A DNA stretch of 62,100 nucleotides from an uncultured Pelagibacteraceae bacterium. Lineage in GTDB: Bacteria; Pseudomonadota; Alphaproteobacteria; Pelagibacterales; Pelagibacteraceae. The stretch spans positions 1 to 62,100 of the forward strand of contig CACHKZ010000002.1 of the NCBI GenBank assembly GCA_902580535.1. The letters run 5' to 3'. The notes beneath the pieces are model-generated. The model saw only the letters and a program-made list of their open reading frames with translations, made no database searches and was not told where the DNA came from. The position numbers were made by a program, and so were the translations under genes. Position 1 is the stretch's first letter, and each line of letters opens with the position of its first letter. Positions 10,268 to 23,668 of this stretch are shown here, piece after piece.

Positions 10268-10813
10268 GTGGCAGATTTTAAACAAAACTACTTTCAGAAA
10301 AGAACCAAGCCAAAAGGTCCTAGAACTAATCAAAGAATAACCTCCCAAGATGTTCAAGTTATTGCAAGTGATGGAGATAATTTAGGTATTCTAAATTTAC
10401 AAGATGCAATTAACAGAGCAAAAGAGGAAGGTTTAGATTTAATTGAAATTGCTCCAAATGCAAAACCTCCTGTGTGCAAAATCATGGATATGGGAAAATA
10501 TAAATATGATGCACAAAAAAAAGCAAACAAAGCAAAGAAAAAGCAAAAAAAGATTGAATTAAAAGAAATTAAATTAAGACCTGTTACAGAAGTACATGAT
10601 TACAGTTTTAAAATAAAAAATGCACAAAAATTTATAGCTAAAGGAGATAAAGTAAAATTTACAATAAGATTTAAAGGGAGAGAGTTACAGCATTCAAGCT
10701 TAGGAAATGAGTTAATGGATAAGATTAAACAAGATATGGAGACCGTTGGACGAGTTGAGCTCCAGCCTAAGTTTGATGGCAAACAAATGATTATGGTTAT
10801 CCAGCCTTTATAA
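10268..10813 (+). CDS. infC: Translation initiation factor IF-3 (GTG start)
   Basis: IF-3 binds the 30S subunit, blocks premature 50S joining and checks start codons. The 181-residue protein shows the family N-domain (NQRITSQDVQVI, then GLDLIEIAPNAKPPVCKIMDMGKY), the lysine-rich linker helix, and the C-domain with KFTIRFKGRE and a final DGKQMIMVIQP. The start is GTG at 10268, directly after the thrS stop, and no ATG fits the conserved N-terminus. Non-AUG starts on infC are known to allow IF-3 to limit its own synthesis. Here GTG is a mild version of that. The order thrS-infC-rpmI-rplT is the classical cluster. Confidence 0.96.
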   Translation: MADFKQNYFQKRTKPKGPRTNQRITSQDVQVIASDGDNLGILNLQDAINRAKEEGLDLIEIAPNAKPPVCKIMDMGKYKYDAQKKANKAKKKQKKIELKEIKLRPVTEVHDYSFKIKNAQKFIAKGDKVKFTIRFKGRELQHSSLGNELMDKIKQDMETVGRVELQPKFDGKQMIMVIQPL

Positions 10814-10867
10814 GCCTTATTTCTGGTTGTAAATTAATATTAATATTTGTATAACCCCTCAAAAATT

Positions 10868-11074
10868 ATGCCTAAATTAAAAACAAAAAGTTCAGCAAAA
10901 AAAAGATTTAAAATATCAGCTAGAGGTAAAGTAATAACTGCTCAAGCTGGTAAAAGGCATGGTATGATCAAAAGAACTAATTCACAGATAAGAAAACAAA
11001 GAGGTACTACGGTGATGTCTAAACAAGATGGTAAGATAGTGAAATCTTATATGCCGTATAATCTAAGAGGATAA
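10868..11074 (+). CDS. rpmI: Ribosomal protein bL35
   Basis: This is a 68-residue basic protein of the large ribosomal subunit. It begins [15 protein letters not shown] and contains [12 protein letters not shown], close to the bL35 consensus. The frame is also open from a TTG at 10847, but the family invariably starts MPK(L/M)KT, so ATG 10868 is the start. It sits 54 nt after infC and 1 nt before rplT. The short gap upstream is where a leader controlling L35/L20 can lie in other bacteria, but I cannot see a convincing structure there. Confidence 0.95.
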   Translation: MPKLKTKSSAKKRFKISARGKVITAQAGKRHGMIKRTNSQIRKQRGTTVMSKQDGKIVKSYMPYNLRG

Positions 11075-11075
11075 T

Positions 11076-11432
11076 ATGGCTAGAGTAAAAAGAGGTGTAA
11101 CAAGTAGAGCTAAACATAAAAAAGTACTGAAAGCGGTTAAAGGTCAGTGGGGAAGAAGGAAGAATACAATAAGAGTAGCTAGGCAGGCAATGGAAAAGGC
11201 AATGCAGTACGCTTATAGAGATAGAAGAAATAAAAAAAGAGATTTTAAGTCACTTTGGATTCAAAGAATTAATGCTGGAGTTAGATCTGAGGGTCTAACG
11301 TATTCTAAATTTATAAATGGTCTGAGTAAAACAGGTATTAAAATAGATAGAAAAATACTTGCTGAAATTGCTTACGATAATCCAGAAGCATTTAAAACTA
11401 TAGTTAAAAAAGCTCAAGCAGCATTAAATTAA
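11076..11432 (+). CDS. rplT: Ribosomal protein bL20
   Basis: bL20 is an early-assembly 23S rRNA-binding protein. The 118-residue sequence starts [19 protein letters not shown], includes the [20 protein letters not shown] segment, and has the globular C-terminal half [16 protein letters not shown]. Length and sequence are standard. It follows rpmI by 1 nt and precedes pheS by 43 nt, forming part of the thrS-infC-rpmI-rplT-pheS-pheT run. Confidence 0.97.
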   Translation: MARVKRGVTSRAKHKKVLKAVKGQWGRRKNTIRVARQAMEKAMQYAYRDRRNKKRDFKSLWIQRINAGVRSEGLTYSKFINGLSKTGIKIDRKILAEIAYDNPEAFKTIVKKAQAALN

Positions 11433-11475
11433 TTTTCATTGTTGTTTTTCTAGAGTTAACAAATATTCTACGAAT

Positions 11476-12543
11476 ATGTCTGATATTAAAAAAATTAAAG
11501 ATGAATATTTAAAGAAATTAAACAGTGATTTAAATATTGAAAATGTAAATAAGATAAAAACCGAGTTATTTGGTAAAAACGGCCAGATTTCAGATTCTTT
11601 TAAAAAATTAGGTTTGTTGCCTAATGAGGAAAGAAAAAAATTTGCATCAGATTTAAACTCAATCAAAGAAGAACTACAAGAAAAAATAAATAATAAACTT
11701 CAAGAAATTGAAATAAGAGAGATTAATTCTAAGCTGGAGAATGAAAAAGTAGATGTAACTTTACCTGAAAGAGAAATAAATCAAGGAAAAATACATCCTG
11801 TTTCTCAAGTTATTGATGAAATATCTTCAATATTTTCTGAAATTGGTTTTAGTGTTGAAGAGGGGCCAGATGTAGAGAATGAACATTATAATTTTACTGC
11901 ACTTAATACTCCAGATAATCACCCAGCAAGAGATATGCATGATACTTTCTATTTAGATAATAATAAACAAATACTATTAAGAACCCACACATCTCCTGTG
12001 CAAGTGAGAACTATGTTGAATGGAAAACCTCCATTTAAGATAATTGCTCCTGGGAGAACATATAGGTCTGATAGTGATCAAACACATTCCCCAATGTTTC
12101 ATCAAGTTGAAGGACTTCATATTGATAAAGACATAAACATGGGTCATTTAAAAGGCTGTTTAAACTATTTTATAAAATCTTTTTTCGAAATAGATAAAAT
12201 AAAAATGAGATTTAGACCTAGCCATTTTCCTTTTACTGAACCATCAGCAGAAGTTGATATTGGTTACGAGTTAAAGGATGGAAAAATAGTTATTGGTGAA
12301 GGAGATAAATGGTTGGAAATTCTTGGATGTGGTATGGTTCATCCAAATGTCCTAAAAAATGTAAATGTAAATCCAGATAAATACCAAGGCTATGCTTTTG
12401 GAATAGGTATTGATAGACTTGGAATGCTGAAATACGGTATTAATGATTTAAGAGCTTTTTTTGAGACTGACTATAGATGGCTTAACCACTTTGGTTTTGA
12501 TCCGCTGGATGTTCCATCAAATTATAGAGGTCTAAGCAGATGA
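11476..12543 (+). CDS. pheS: Phenylalanyl-tRNA synthetase alpha subunit
   Basis: PheS carries the class II catalytic site of the heterotetrameric PheRS. The 355 residues contain an N-terminal coiled-coil arm (about 1-90), motif 2 around [13 protein letters not shown] and [21 protein letters not shown], and the terminal motif 3 [15 protein letters not shown]. It overlaps the pheT start by 4 nt (ATGA), as expected for equimolar subunits. The cognate tRNA-Phe(GAA) is at 41986-42061. Confidence 0.97.
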   Translation: MSDIKKIKDEYLKKLNSDLNIENVNKIKTELFGKNGQISDSFKKLGLLPNEERKKFASDLNSIKEELQEKINNKLQEIEIREINSKLENEKVDVTLPEREINQGKIHPVSQVIDEISSIFSEIGFSVEEGPDVENEHYNFTALNTPDNHPARDMHDTFYLDNNKQILLRTHTSPVQVRTMLNGKPPFKIIAPGRTYRSDSDQTHSPMFHQVEGLHIDKDINMGHLKGCLNYFIKSFFEIDKIKMRFRPSHFPFTEPSAEVDIGYELKDGKIVIGEGDKWLEILGCGMVHPNVLKNVNVNPDKYQGYAFGIGIDRLGMLKYGINDLRAFFETDYRWLNHFGFDPLDVPSNYRGLSR

Positions 12544-14948
12544 AATTTACAATTAGTTGGTTAAAAGAACATCTTGAAACCAAATATAAAGATATTCAGA
12601 TCATTGATAAATTGACTGGTGTTGGGCTTGAAGTTGAGAGCTTTGAAAATATTAGCTCTGATTTGGATAATTTTAAAGTAGCAAAAATTATAAATGCTGA
12701 ACAACATCCAAATGCTGATAGGCTTAAGGTATGTGACGTCGATATAGGGCAAAAAAATATTGTTAAAGTTGTTTGTGGAGCACCAAACGCTAAAAAAGAT
12801 CTTTTGACTATTTATGCTGGCCCTGGATCAATAATTCCAAAAAATAATATGAAACTTACAGTCAGTAAGATTAGAGGAGTAACTTCATATGGGATGCTAT
12901 GCTCGGAGTCAGAATTAAAATTATCAGATGAAAGTGAGGGAATAACAGAGCTAAAATCTAGCAAATATTCAGACAAAATAGGCAAAAATTTTTTTAAAAA
13001 CTTTACTGAAAAAGTTGTTGATTTGTCAGTAACCCCAAATCGACCTGACTGTTTAGGAGTAAGAGGAATAGCCAGAGATTTAGCCGCAGCAGGAGCCGGT
13101 AAATTAAAAAGTATTTCACATAAAAACATCAAGAAGGATGGATCCCAAAATATAAAAGTTTCGATTTCTAAAGATAAAAATCAAGGTTGTACAATTTTTG
13201 GTAGTTGTCTCATAAAAGGGGTAACCAACAAAGAAAGTCCAAAATGGTTGAAAGAGAAAATAGAGGCCCTTGGTCAAAAACCAATTTCAGCAATTGTAGA
13301 TATCACAAATTATGTCATGCTAGATTTAAATAGACCTCTTCATGCATATGATGCAGATAAAATTGATAAAGAAATCATTGTTAGAAACTCAAAAAAGGGT
13401 GAAACTTTCGAAGCCCTAGACAATAAGAAATATAAATTAGACGACGGTATGTGTGTTATATCTGACAAATCTGGCGTGTTAGGCCTAGGAGGGGTAATTG
13501 GAGGAACACGTTCTGGTACTGAATTAAAAACTAAAAATATTTTATTGGAGTCTGCATTCTTTATTCCAAGATCAATAAGAAAAACTTCAAAATTACTTAA
13601 TATAGATACCGATGCTAAATTTAGATTTGAAAGAGGAATTGATCCTCAATCAGTAGAGACAGGTTTGCTAAAAGCCTCTCAGTTAATATCAGAAATTTGT
13701 GGAGGAAAGATTAGTAAATTTGATATTCAAAAAATTAAACAATATAAAAACTCTGAAATTAAATTTAATATATCGTTATTCGAAAAAATAACAGGATTTA
13801 AGATCAAAGATAATGAGATCATTAAAATTTTGAATGATCTAGGTTTTAAGGTTTCCAAAAAGAAATTAGAATTAAACCTAAGGGTTCCTTCATGGAGACC
13901 CGACATAAGTCAACCAATAGATATAGTTGAAGAAATTGTTAGAATTAAAGGGTATGATAATATTCACACTATAGAGCCAAAGAAAAATAGATTAAAGGAC
14001 ACATTAAATAAACAGCAAAAACTCTTTCATTTTTTACAACGTTCTGTAGCATCAAAAGGTTATTTTGAGACTGTTACTTGGTCATTCACAGACTCAAAAA
14101 TAAATAATTTTTTTAAAGAAAATTTAAAAGAAATTAAAATAGTAAATCCAATAAGCTCAGATTTAGATGTTTTAAGAAATTCAATTTTTTCAAATTTAGC
14201 TTTTTATTTAAAGAAAAATTTAGATAGAGGATTTAAAGATATTTCGCTTTTTGAAATTGGACCAATTTTCAAAAATAACCAGCCAGGTGAACAGCTGACG
14301 GTAATAGGTGCAATAAAATCAGGGAAAATTTCAAGATTAAACTGGAATGAAGAAGAAAGATCAGTTGATATTTTTGATGTGAAAAAAGATTTAATCCAAA
14401 CATTAATGGAAGCTGGATACGATAAACAAAGTTTTTTTATAAGAGATAAATCTCCTACATACTATCATCCAGGAAAATCTGGCTCAGTTTATCTTGATAA
14501 GGATGATATTGATCCTGTTGCATATTTTGGAGAACTTCATCCGAATATCCTTAAAAAGCTTGATATAAAAACTGAAGAAGTAGTTGGTTTTGAAATCTAT
14601 CTAGATTATTTAAAAGATAACAAAATTAAATTAAAGGATCAAAAGTCCAATTTTGAATATTCGGACTATCAAAAATCAGAGAGAGATTTTGCTTTTATTG
14701 TAGATAAAAATTACAAAGCACAGGATTTAATAGAAATTATATCATCAATTGATAAAAATCTTATAAGATCAATTAAAATTTTTGATATTTATGAAGGTGA
14801 AAATATTCCGGATGGAAAAAAATCAATAGCTCTAAATGTTATAATTCAATCATCCGAAAAAACATTAGATGAAAATGATCTTGAAAAAATTAACAAATTA
14901 ATCATTTCAACTGTTGAAACTAAATCTGGGGCAAAAATTAGATCCTAA
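12540..14948 (+). CDS. pheT: Phenylalanyl-tRNA synthetase beta subunit
   Basis: PheT binds tRNA-Phe and edits misacylated Tyr. It is 802 residues long, which is normal. An N-terminal EMAP-like tRNA-binding domain includes [15 protein letters not shown], with KVVCGAPNA following. The B3/4 editing domain contains [15 protein letters not shown] and GGVIGG. A B5 domain, a catalytic-like core ([14 protein letters not shown]) and a ferredoxin-fold anticodon-binding domain at the C-terminus ([13 protein letters not shown]) follow. It is translationally coupled to pheS and runs directly into lepA, whose ATG follows the stop codon. Confidence 0.97.
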   Translation: MKFTISWLKEHLETKYKDIQIIDKLTGVGLEVESFENISSDLDNFKVAKIINAEQHPNADRLKVCDVDIGQKNIVKVVCGAPNAKKDLLTIYAGPGSIIPKNNMKLTVSKIRGVTSYGMLCSESELKLSDESEGITELKSSKYSDKIGKNFFKNFTEKVVDLSVTPNRPDCLGVRGIARDLAAAGAGKLKSISHKNIKKDGSQNIKVSISKDKNQGCTIFGSCLIKGVTNKESPKWLKEKIEALGQKPISAIVDITNYVMLDLNRPLHAYDADKIDKEIIVRNSKKGETFEALDNKKYKLDDGMCVISDKSGVLGLGGVIGGTRSGTELKTKNILLESAFFIPRSIRKTSKLLNIDTDAKFRFERGIDPQSVETGLLKASQLISEICGGKISKFDIQKIKQYKNSEIKFNISLFEKITGFKIKDNEIIKILNDLGFKVSKKKLELNLRVPSWRPDISQPIDIVEEIVRIKGYDNIHTIEPKKNRLKDTLNKQQKLFHFLQRSVASKGYFETVTWSFTDSKINNFFKENLKEIKIVNPISSDLDVLRNSIFSNLAFYLKKNLDRGFKDISLFEIGPIFKNNQPGEQLTVIGAIKSGKISRLNWNEEERSVDIFDVKKDLIQTLMEAGYDKQSFFIRDKSPTYYHPGKSGSVYLDKDDIDPVAYFGELHPNILKKLDIKTEEVVGFEIYLDYLKDNKIKLKDQKSNFEYSDYQKSERDFAFIVDKNYKAQDLIEIISSIDKNLIRSIKIFDIYEGENIPDGKKSIALNVIIQSSEKTLDENDLEKINKLIISTVETKSGAKIRS

Positions 14949-16760
14949 ATGTCCACTGAAATTGATAATATAAGAAACTTTGCAATCATTGCTCACATTG
15001 ATCATGGCAAGTCCACTATAGCAGATAGAATAATACATAGGTGTGGTGGATTAACTGATAGAGAAATGAAGGCTCAAGTCCTCGATTCAATGGATATCGA
15101 AAGAGAAAGAGGCATTACTATAAAAGCTCAAACAGTAAAATTAAATTATAAGTCTAAAGATGGAAAAGATTACATACTTAATATTATAGATACTCCAGGA
15201 CATGTTGACTTTAGTTATGAGGTTAGTAGGTCATTGTATGCTTGTGAAGGCTCAATATTAATAGTAGATAGCACACAAGGTGTTGAGGCTCAAACACTAG
15301 CAAATGTTTATCAAGCATTAGAGATTAATCATGAAATAATTCCAGTTTTAAATAAAATAGATTTACCTGCATCGGATATAGATAGAACAAATAAGCAAAT
15401 TGAAGATGTTATTGGCATAGATACTTCTAATGCTGTTCCATGTTCAGGAAAAACAGGTGAGGGAATTGACGAAATTTTAGAGCAAATTATTCAAACTCTA
15501 CCTGGACCTAAAGGTGAAAAAGATGAAAAATTAAAGTGTTTATTAGTTGACAGTTGGTATGACACTTACCTTGGTGTAGTAATTTTAGTCAGAGTAATTG
15601 ATGGTAAAATTAAAACTAATATGAAAATTAAAATGATGTCTACTGAAAAAGAATATTTTGTAGAAAAAGTTGGTGTTTTTACTCCAAAACCAAAAGATGT
15701 TGACGAACTTAATTCAGGAGAAATTGGATTTATAACGACTGGCATAAAAGTTTTATCTGAAACCAAAGTTGGAGATACAATTTGTGATGCTTCAGAACCG
15801 TTAACCGAAATACTTCCTGGCTTTAAACCAAGTAAGCCAGTAGTTTTTTGTGGATTATTTCCTGTGGATAGTTCTGAATATCAAAAGTTAAAAGATGGAT
15901 TGGCTAAACTTAAACTAAACGACTCTAGTTTTTCTTATGAGGCCGAGTCTTCTTCTGCTTTAGGTTTGGGTTTTAGGTGTGGGTTTTTAGGTTTATTGCA
16001 TTTAGAAATTGTTACGGAAAGACTTGAAAGAGAATTTGATATCAATTTACTAACAACAACACCAGGTGTTGTATATAAAATCCATTTGAACAATGGTGAG
16101 TTAAAAGATTTGCAAAATCCATCAAGTTTACCAGATCCTACTTTGATAAAATTTATTGAGGAACCTTGGATAAAAGCTACAATTATTACCCCAGATCAGT
16201 TTCTAGGACCAATAATAAAAATATGCCAGGATAAAAGAGGAATTCAAACAAATCTTAGCTACTCAGGAAATAGAGCTGTTGTAAATTATGAATTGCCATT
16301 AAATGAAGTGGTATTTGACTTTAATGATAGATTAAAGTCTATGACAAGCGGTTATGCCAGTTTTGACTATGAAATAATAGGACACAGGGAAGGTGATCTT
16401 GTTAAAATGAATATTCTTGTTAACAGTGAGCCGGTAGATGCTTTAGCAATGATGATTCATAAAGACTTTGCTCAAAAAACTGGTAGAGAAGTATGTGAAA
16501 AATTAAAAGATTTAATTCCTAGGCACAATTTCATGATACCAGTTCAAGCTGCAATAGGGGGAAAGGTTATTGCAAGAGAAACAATCAAAGGTTTTAAAAA
16601 GGATGTTTTAACAAAAATTCATGGTGGAGGAGCTGTTGATAGAAAAAGAAAACTATTAGAAAAACAAAAAAAAGGTAAAGCCAGAGCTAAACAATTTGGA
16701 AAAGTAGAGATTCCACAAGAAGCCTTTATAGGTGTGCTTAAAATTTCCAAGGAAAAATAA
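14949..16760 (+). CDS. lepA: Elongation factor 4 (LepA) GTPase
   Basis: LepA is a translational GTPase that binds ribosomes and affects stalled or newly initiating complexes. The 603 residues have G1 AHIDHGKST, the switch region [13 protein letters not shown]3 DTPGHVDF and G4 NKIDLP. The LepA-specific C-terminal domain includes [20 protein letters not shown] and [19 protein letters not shown]. It starts directly after pheT. Only one nucleotide separates its stop codon from tRNA-Ser, so the tRNA is probably excised from the lepA transcript. Confidence 0.98.
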   Translation: MSTEIDNIRNFAIIAHIDHGKSTIADRIIHRCGGLTDREMKAQVLDSMDIERERGITIKAQTVKLNYKSKDGKDYILNIIDTPGHVDFSYEVSRSLYACEGSILIVDSTQGVEAQTLANVYQALEINHEIIPVLNKIDLPASDIDRTNKQIEDVIGIDTSNAVPCSGKTGEGIDEILEQIIQTLPGPKGEKDEKLKCLLVDSWYDTYLGVVILVRVIDGKIKTNMKIKMMSTEKEYFVEKVGVFTPKPKDVDELNSGEIGFITTGIKVLSETKVGDTICDASEPLTEILPGFKPSKPVVFCGLFPVDSSEYQKLKDGLAKLKLNDSSFSYEAESSSALGLGFRCGFLGLLHLEIVTERLEREFDINLLTTTPGVVYKIHLNNGELKDLQNPSSLPDPTLIKFIEEPWIKATIITPDQFLGPIIKICQDKRGIQTNLSYSGNRAVVNYELPLNEVVFDFNDRLKSMTSGYASFDYEIIGHREGDLVKMNILVNSEPVDALAMMIHKDFAQKTGREVCEKLKDLIPRHNFMIPVQAAIGGKVIARETIKGFKKDVLTKIHGGGAVDRKRKLLEKQKKGKARAKQFGKVEIPQEAFIGVLKISKEK

Positions 16761-16761
16761 T

Positions 16762-16851
16762 GGAGAGGTGGCCGAGTGGTTGAAGGCGCACGCTTGGAAA
16801 GCGTGTATAGGGGAAACTCTATCATGGGTTCGAATCCCATTCTCTCCGCCA
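16762..16851 (+). tRNA. tRNA-Ser (anticodon GGA)
   Basis: A 90-nt class II tRNA with a 7-bp acceptor stem (GGAGAGG with TCTCTCC), an anticodon loop CTTGGAAAG giving GGA, a long variable arm, a GGTTCGAATCC T-arm and an encoded CCA end. It reads UCC and UCU. It begins one nucleotide after the lepA stop, so RNase P cleavage would define the 3' end of the lepA mRNA. Confidence 0.97.
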
Positions 16852-16989
16852 TTATTGTGACAAAAAACTGCTTGTATTGAGATAAAAAAAAAAAATAGAA
16901 AATATTTTATAATTTAAGTAAATAAGCCTTGAAAATAGTCACTTATTTGACTTTATTGATAAATGAGATTTTATTAAAATTTTTAAAAA

Positions 16990-16998
16990 TGGTATAGA
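16990..16998 (+). promoter_or_regulatory. Candidate extended -10 promoter of gyrB
   Basis: The spacer 16852-17025 holds no gene. The best promoter candidate is TGG followed by TATAGA at 16990-16998, an extended -10 pattern about 28 bp before the gyrB ATG, with no good -35. A TTGACT at 16947 lacks a well-placed -10. Poly-A at about 16884-16895 is not preceded by a stable hairpin, so I do not call a terminator after tRNA-Ser. Confidence 0.3.
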
Positions 16999-17022
16999 TT
17001 ATTATTATTTCCATTTAAATAA

Positions 17023-19083
<2,061 letters not shown>

Positions 19084-19086
19084 TTA

Positions 19087-20364
19087 ATGGAGTTAAGCGC
19101 TTCCTCAAAATCCTCTCCATTAAATAAAGTAACATATGTAAATTTAAGATGGATCGGTATTTTTGGACAATTTATTACAATTAATACAGTTGCGTTTATC
19201 CTTAAGTTTGAATTTAATTTTTTTCTAGCAAATATTGTTGTCCTTATTGGAGCTCTAAGTAATATATTTTTATTCTATTTCTTTAAAAAAAATCAATTAC
19301 CAGAAAAAGTGTCTTTAATATTTTTAATTTTAGATATTCTTCAATTGAGTTTTTTATTATTCTTAACAGGTGGAATTATAAACCCTTTTTCAATCTTTTT
19401 ATTAATTCCAAGTATCTTTGCATCTAACAGCATGAACTTAAAATCAAACATTTTATTATTATTTTTAACTATAATATCTATTATAGCCTTGACCTATTTT
19501 CATTTTGAATTGCCTTCACCTCTTAATCAATATGTGTTTAATAAATACTACTATTATTCGATTCCGATTGCCCTTATAATCGCACTAATCTTTTTAAGTT
19601 TTTTTGCATTAACTTTTGGAACTGAATCAAAAATGAGAAAAGATGCATTGGATAAAATTCAAGAAGTTATTTCTAAAGAACACGAGTTAGTTTCTTTAGG
19701 TGGTCAGGCAGCTGCAGCAGCACATTCCTTGGGTACTCCTCTTTCGACAATTAAAATTATTTCACAAGACCTCTTTGATAATTTAAAGGATAATAAGGAA
19801 TTAAATAAGGACCTTGAGTTACTAATTAGTCAAGTTGATAGGTGTAATGAAATACTAAAAAAATTATCACTAAATCCAAATATTGAGGACGACTTTATTG
19901 ATAAAAACTTAAGTTTAGAAGATTACCTTAAGGAAATAGTAAACTCCTTTAAAGAAATTTCTAAAAAAAACTTTATTATAAATACAGAACAAAACTATAA
20001 TTCTTTCGAAATTTCTAAATCAATTGAAATTGTTTATGGAATAAGAAATTTCATTGGTAATGCAAATAAGTTTTCAAAAAAAAATATATTTATATCTATA
20101 AATAGCGATAGTGAAATTTCGTCAATATCAATTGAAGATGACGGTCCTGGATTTTCAAAAGATATCTTAAGTAAAATAGGTGAACCGTACATCAAATCGT
20201 TAGATAAAAGAAATAAATCGCAAAGAGGGCTGGGCTTAGGAATTTTTATTGGAAAGACGTTGTTAGAAAAAAATTATGCAAAGCTTATGGTAAGAAATTC
20301 TGAGACAAGAGGAGGGGCAGAAATTAAAATTGAATGGAATAATAAAGATTTGCTTAATATTTAG
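19087..20364 (+). CDS. regB: RegB/PrrB-type redox sensor histidine kinase
   Basis: This is a 425-residue membrane histidine kinase with about six transmembrane segments in residues 25-180. The loop GGIINPF (95-101) matches the quinone-sensing GGxxNPF box of RegB/PrrB. The H-box [13 protein letters not shown] has the phosphoacceptor His213 in the RegB-specific form. Cys253 in QVDRCNEIL corresponds to the redox-active cysteine of RegB. A GHKL ATPase domain follows, with [17 protein letters not shown] and [10 protein letters not shown]. In RegB systems the kinase controls energy metabolism through RegA, but no regA is adjacent. It follows gyrB by 3 nt and overlaps the convergent cobT by 4 nt (TTAG). 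Confidence 0.88.
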   Translation: MELSASSKSSPLNKVTYVNLRWIGIFGQFITINTVAFILKFEFNFFLANIVVLIGALSNIFLFYFFKKNQLPEKVSLIFLILDILQLSFLLFLTGGIINPFSIFLLIPSIFASNSMNLKSNILLLFLTIISIIALTYFHFELPSPLNQYVFNKYYYYSIPIALIIALIFLSFFALTFGTESKMRKDALDKIQEVISKEHELVSLGGQAAAAAHSLGTPLSTIKIISQDLFDNLKDNKELNKDLELLISQVDRCNEILKKLSLNPNIEDDFIDKNLSLEDYLKEIVNSFKEISKKNFIINTEQNYNSFEISKSIEIVYGIRNFIGNANKFSKKNIFISINSDSEISSISIEDDGPGFSKDILSKIGEPYIKSLDKRNKSQRGLGLGIFIGKTLLEKNYAKLMVRNSETRGGAEIKIEWNNKDLLNI

Positions 20365-22160
20365 TGCAACTTTTTTTTATTTTCAAAAAGCCCACTTAGC
20401 TGATCTATCATAACATCACCCAACTCTTGAACATCTGAAATTTTTATAGCTTTCTCATAATATCTAGACACGTCATGCCCTATTCCAATTGCTAGTATCT
20501 CAATATCACTTTTATTTTCTATAAATTTTACTATCTTTTTTAAATTTTTTTCTAAAAAATCCCCAGAATTTACAGACAGAGTAGAGTCATCCACAGGAGC
20601 ACCATCCGATATTACCATAAGAATTTTTCTCTCTTCACTTCTTTTTTTTAATCTATTAAATGCCCATGTTATAGCTTCACCATCAATATTTTCTTTTAAT
20701 AAACCTTCTTTTAACATTAGTCCTAAATTCTTTTTTGATTGTCTCCAATGAGAGTCCGCTCCTTTATAAATTATATGTCTTAAGTCATTAAGTCTGCCTG
20801 GATTTTTCTTTTTTCCAAGTTTATTCCATTCCTGACGACTTTTTCCACCTTTCCAATTTTTTGTTGTGAAACCTAAAATTTCAACTTTAACGGAGCATCT
20901 CTCTAAAGTTCGTGACAGAATATCCGCACAAATTGCAGCTATTGTGATAGGTCGACCTCTCATCGAACCTGAATTATCTATTAAAAGTGTTACAACAGTA
21001 TCTTTAAAGTCTAAATCTTTTTCCTTTTTAAATGACAAAGAGTTGTAGGGATCAATTATTACTCTAGGTAATTTTGAACTATCTAATAATCCTTCTTCTA
21101 GATCAAATTCCCAAGATCGATTTTGTTTTGCCATTAATTGTCTTTGTAATTTATTTGCTAACTTAGTTATCAAATCCTGAAAACTTGTTAGTTGTTGGTC
21201 AAGATTTTTTCTTAGTTTAAGTATTTCTTCAGCTGTTTCTAAACTTTCGGCTTTCGCAACCTCATCAAACTCAGTAGTAAATATTTTATATTCTTTATCA
21301 CTTACACTTAAATTTTTTTTTTGGACTATGTTTTCAGCTTCTGAATCTTCATTGTTTTCACTTTCTAGTTGGTCTTCAAGTCTAAACTCATTTACATCAT
21401 CCTCACTATCCACTCCTTGGGATACATTTTTATCTTCACTTTTCTCAGTTGAGTCATTATTTTCTTTATCATCATCATTACTTGAATTATCTTGATTTTG
21501 ATTATTTTCATTATCATCGTTTTGTTTTTCAGTGGTGTCATCATTTTCAAATATATCCATACTTTCTAAAATTTCTGAAAATTTTGTATTATAAGCGTCC
21601 TGATGATGTAAATTTTTATTTAAGAAATCTAAATGTATATCTATAGATCTTTTAAAGTCTTTCTCCCAAAACTTTAGTATCTCTTTGTTTTCTTTACTTA
21701 GTTCAATGTCAAAAAATTTATTGATCATATAAATCTCAAAGGCATCAATAATATTTGTATCTTCTTTATTTGTGACTTTTTCTTGCTTAATAGATTGCAG
21801 TCTATATTTATAATTATCCTTAAAATTTTTTGATACTCCTTTAAGCATTTCTGAACCAAGTAGTTCATATCTTATTTTTTCTGCAAAGTTATACAGTGTT
21901 CTACATGAGGGATTTTGTGGATTATTTTTCTCTAATGTTTTTTTGTTTGAAAATCTTATTTTTAAGGCCTCAGAGTCAGTTTCTGCCCTAAGTCTTCTGA
22001 ATTGGTTTTTGTCATTAATACTATCAATATCTCCAATGTTATAAATTTTACCTTCATTTAATTTATTTTTATTATTCTTAAAGTCGTTTGATAATACTTT
22101 GTAAGTAGATTGAAGTGCTTGCCTAAATTTTTCTTTAATACTATCTTCTTTATTCATCAA
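20361..22160 (-). CDS. cobT: CobT-like VWA-domain protein
   Basis: CobT is the large VWA-containing subunit of the CobST complex, first known as part of aerobic cobaltochelatase. The 599 residues show an N-terminal conserved domain, a highly acidic low-complexity stretch (about 195-290, rich in D, E, N and S) and a C-terminal VWA domain. The MIDAS motif is DNSGSMRG near residue 390. The acidic linker and MIDAS match CobT rather than a generic VWA protein. It overlaps cobS by 4 nt and ends over the regB stop. No cobN or other cobalamin biosynthesis gene lies in the window, so a role outside B12 synthesis is possible. Confidence 0.85.
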   Translation of the reverse strand: MMNKEDSIKEKFRQALQSTYKVLSNDFKNNKNKLNEGKIYNIGDIDSINDKNQFRRLRAETDSEALKIRFSNKKTLEKNNPQNPSCRTLYNFAEKIRYELLGSEMLKGVSKNFKDNYKYRLQSIKQEKVTNKEDTNIIDAFEIYMINKFFDIELSKENKEILKFWEKDFKRSIDIHLDFLNKNLHHQDAYNTKFSEILESMDIFENDDTTEKQNDDNENNQNQDNSSNDDDKENNDSTEKSEDKNVSQGVDSEDDVNEFRLEDQLESENNEDSEAENIVQKKNLSVSDKEYKIFTTEFDEVAKAESLETAEEILKLRKNLDQQLTSFQDLITKLANKLQRQLMAKQNRSWEFDLEEGLLDSSKLPRVIIDPYNSLSFKKEKDLDFKDTVVTLLIDNSGSMRGRPITIAAICADILSRTLERCSVKVEILGFTTKNWKGGKSRQEWNKLGKKKNPGRLNDLRHIIYKGADSHWRQSKKNLGLMLKEGLLKENIDGEAITWAFNRLKKRSEERKILMVISDGAPVDDSTLSVNSGDFLEKNLKKIVKFIENKSDIEILAIGIGHDVSRYYEKAIKISDVQELGDVMIDQLSGLFENKKKLH

Positions 22161-23131
22161 ATTTGAATATTAATCATTGATTCTGGCAGTTCTTCTCCAA
22201 AACACCTTTGATAATATTCAGCAATTGTATTTTTTTCAGAGTCATCGCACTTATTCAAAAATGTTACTCTAAATGAATAACCGATATCTTTAAAAATTTC
22301 TGAATTTTCTGCCCAATGCAAAACTGTCCTCGGACTCATTACTGTTGATATGTCACCTGCCATAAAGCCTTTCCTGGTAAGTGAAGCAACTTTTATCATA
22401 TTTGAAACTAGTTCTTTTCCTTTAGAATTATTTAAATTTTTATTTTTACTTAATATAATTTCCATTTCTTTTTCCAAACTCAGGTAGTTTAAGGTGGAAA
22501 CAATATTCCATCTATCCATTTGTCCTTGGTTTATTTGTTGTGTTCCATGATATAGTCCTGTTGTATCACCTAGACCAACGGTATTTGTAGTCGCAAAAAG
22601 TCTAAAATACTTATTTTGCTTTATAACTTTATTTTTATCCAAAAGTGTAAAACTACCCTCGGACTCTAATACCCTTTGAATAACAAACATTACATCTGGT
22701 CTTCCTGCATCATATTCATCAAAGACCAAAGCAACTGGATTTTGAATTGACCAAGGAAGTATTCCTTCTTTAAATTCAGTTACTTGTTTTCCGTCTTTTA
22801 TGACGATTGAGTCTTTGCCTATTAAATCAATTCTACTTACATGACTATCAAGGTTAATCCTTATACATGGCCAGTTTAGTCTAGCAGCAATTTGCTCAAT
22901 ATGTGTTGATTTACCAGTTCCATGATAACCCTGTATTAAAACTCTTTTATTATAAGAGAAACCAGATAATACTGCCAAAGTTGTGTCTTTATCAAACTTA
23001 TAAGTTTTATCCAATTCCGGAACATATTCACTTGGCTTAGAAAATGCATCTACTTCCATTTCACTATCAATGCCAAATGTTTGCTTAATAGATAGTTTTA
23101 TATCGGGTATATTTTCAATATTTGGTGTCAA
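22157..23131 (-). CDS. cobS: CobS-like MoxR-family AAA+ ATPase
   Basis: CobS is the AAA+ motor that works with CobT. The 324-residue protein has Walker [10 protein letters not shown] at 68-76, Walker B ALVFDEYD near 133-140 and a sensor region [19 protein letters not shown], typical of CobS/MoxR ATPases that remodel a VWA partner. It overlaps the J-domain gene by 17 nt upstream and cobT by 4 nt downstream, so the three are one transcription unit. The pair is widespread in alphaproteobacteria, including ones not known to make cobalamin. Confidence 0.88.
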   Translation of the reverse strand: MTPNIENIPDIKLSIKQTFGIDSEMEVDAFSKPSEYVPELDKTYKFDKDTTLAVLSGFSYNKRVLIQGYHGTGKSTHIEQIAARLNWPCIRINLDSHVSRIDLIGKDSIVIKDGKQVTEFKEGILPWSIQNPVALVFDEYDAGRPDVMFVIQRVLESEGSFTLLDKNKVIKQNKYFRLFATTNTVGLGDTTGLYHGTQQINQGQMDRWNIVSTLNYLSLEKEMEIILSKNKNLNNSKGKELVSNMIKVASLTRKGFMAGDISTVMSPRTVLHWAENSEIFKDIGYSFRVTFLNKCDDSEKNTIAEYYQRCFGEELPESMINIQI

Positions 23132-23648
23132 TTTTTTCCTTATATGTGTTTTTTAATTGTGTATAAGCTAAGGTAATTACTTTTAACTTGTCTTCAAATT
23201 TTTTATTTCCAGAATTCATATCAGGGTGAAATTTTTTAACAAGCTTTTTAAATTTTTCTTGAACTTTTTCCCATTTTAATCCGACACTTATTCCTAATAT
23301 ATTAAAGGCTTTTACGTCATTGTTATTAAATTTAAACTTATTCATGTTATTAAAATCATAATTAAATTTAGCTTTATCCATTTCATCTTTCAAAGCATTA
23401 CTCCAAAGAACCTTGAAAAAATTATCAGATGAACTAAAACTTTGAGTTGGCTTATGCCAGGTCATATCGGATCTTAAAAAATCAATTATTTGCTGATCAC
23501 TCATACCTGTAAAATAGTTCCAGTTTTTATTGAATTCCTTTACATGGCTTAGGCAAAGCAATCTATAATCTTTACTATTATCTCTTTCTTTCGGTGCCTT
23601 GTATAGACCCTCCTCCGAACAATTATTCCAATCACAAATATTTTTCAT
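23115..23648 (-). CDS. J-domain protein with N-terminal cysteine cluster
   Basis: A 177-residue co-chaperone-like protein. The J-domain is C-terminal, unlike DnaJ: KLVKKFHPDMNSG has the HPD triad at 141-143, which stimulates DnaK ATPase activity. The N-terminus has Cys5, Cys10, Cys32 and His35 (ICDWNNCSEEGLY, LCLSHVKEFN), a plausible zinc site, and the NWNYFTGMS segment shared by alphaproteobacterial J-domain proteins encoded beside cobS. It overlaps cobS by 17 nt, which suggests that it loads DnaK onto, or assembles, the CobST complex. That function is inference. It is divergent from bolA with only 20 bp between starts. Confidence 0.85.
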   Translation of the reverse strand: MKNICDWNNCSEEGLYKAPKERDNSKDYRLLCLSHVKEFNKNWNYFTGMSDQQIIDFLRSDMTWHKPTQSFSSSDNFFKVLWSNALKDEMDKAKFNYDFNNMNKFKFNNNDVKAFNILGISVGLKWEKVQEKFKKLVKKFHPDMNSGNKKFEDKLKVITLAYTQLKNTYKEKIDTKY

Positions 23649-23668
23649 GGTATATAATACATTATATA
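23649..23668. promoter_or_regulatory. Symmetric bidirectional promoter between the J-domain gene and bolA
   Basis: Only 20 bp separate the two start codons. They hold a palindrome, TATATAAT and ATTATATA around AC (23651-23668), so that a consensus TATAAT faces each way (23653-23658 forward, 23661-23666 reverse). A start about 7 nt beyond either box would fall within a few nucleotides of the ATG. That predicts leaderless or nearly leaderless mRNAs and mutually exclusive polymerase binding. Confidence 0.55.

Noticed and set aside
10814..10867. L20-type autoregulatory leader between infC and rpmI
   Set aside because: The 54-nt gap is too short and shows no stable stem that I can draw by eye.
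16920..16948. AAATAAG/CTTATTT inverted repeat before gyrB
   Set aside because: Seven AT-rich pairs with a 15-nt loop are expected by chance at this base composition, and no T-run follows.
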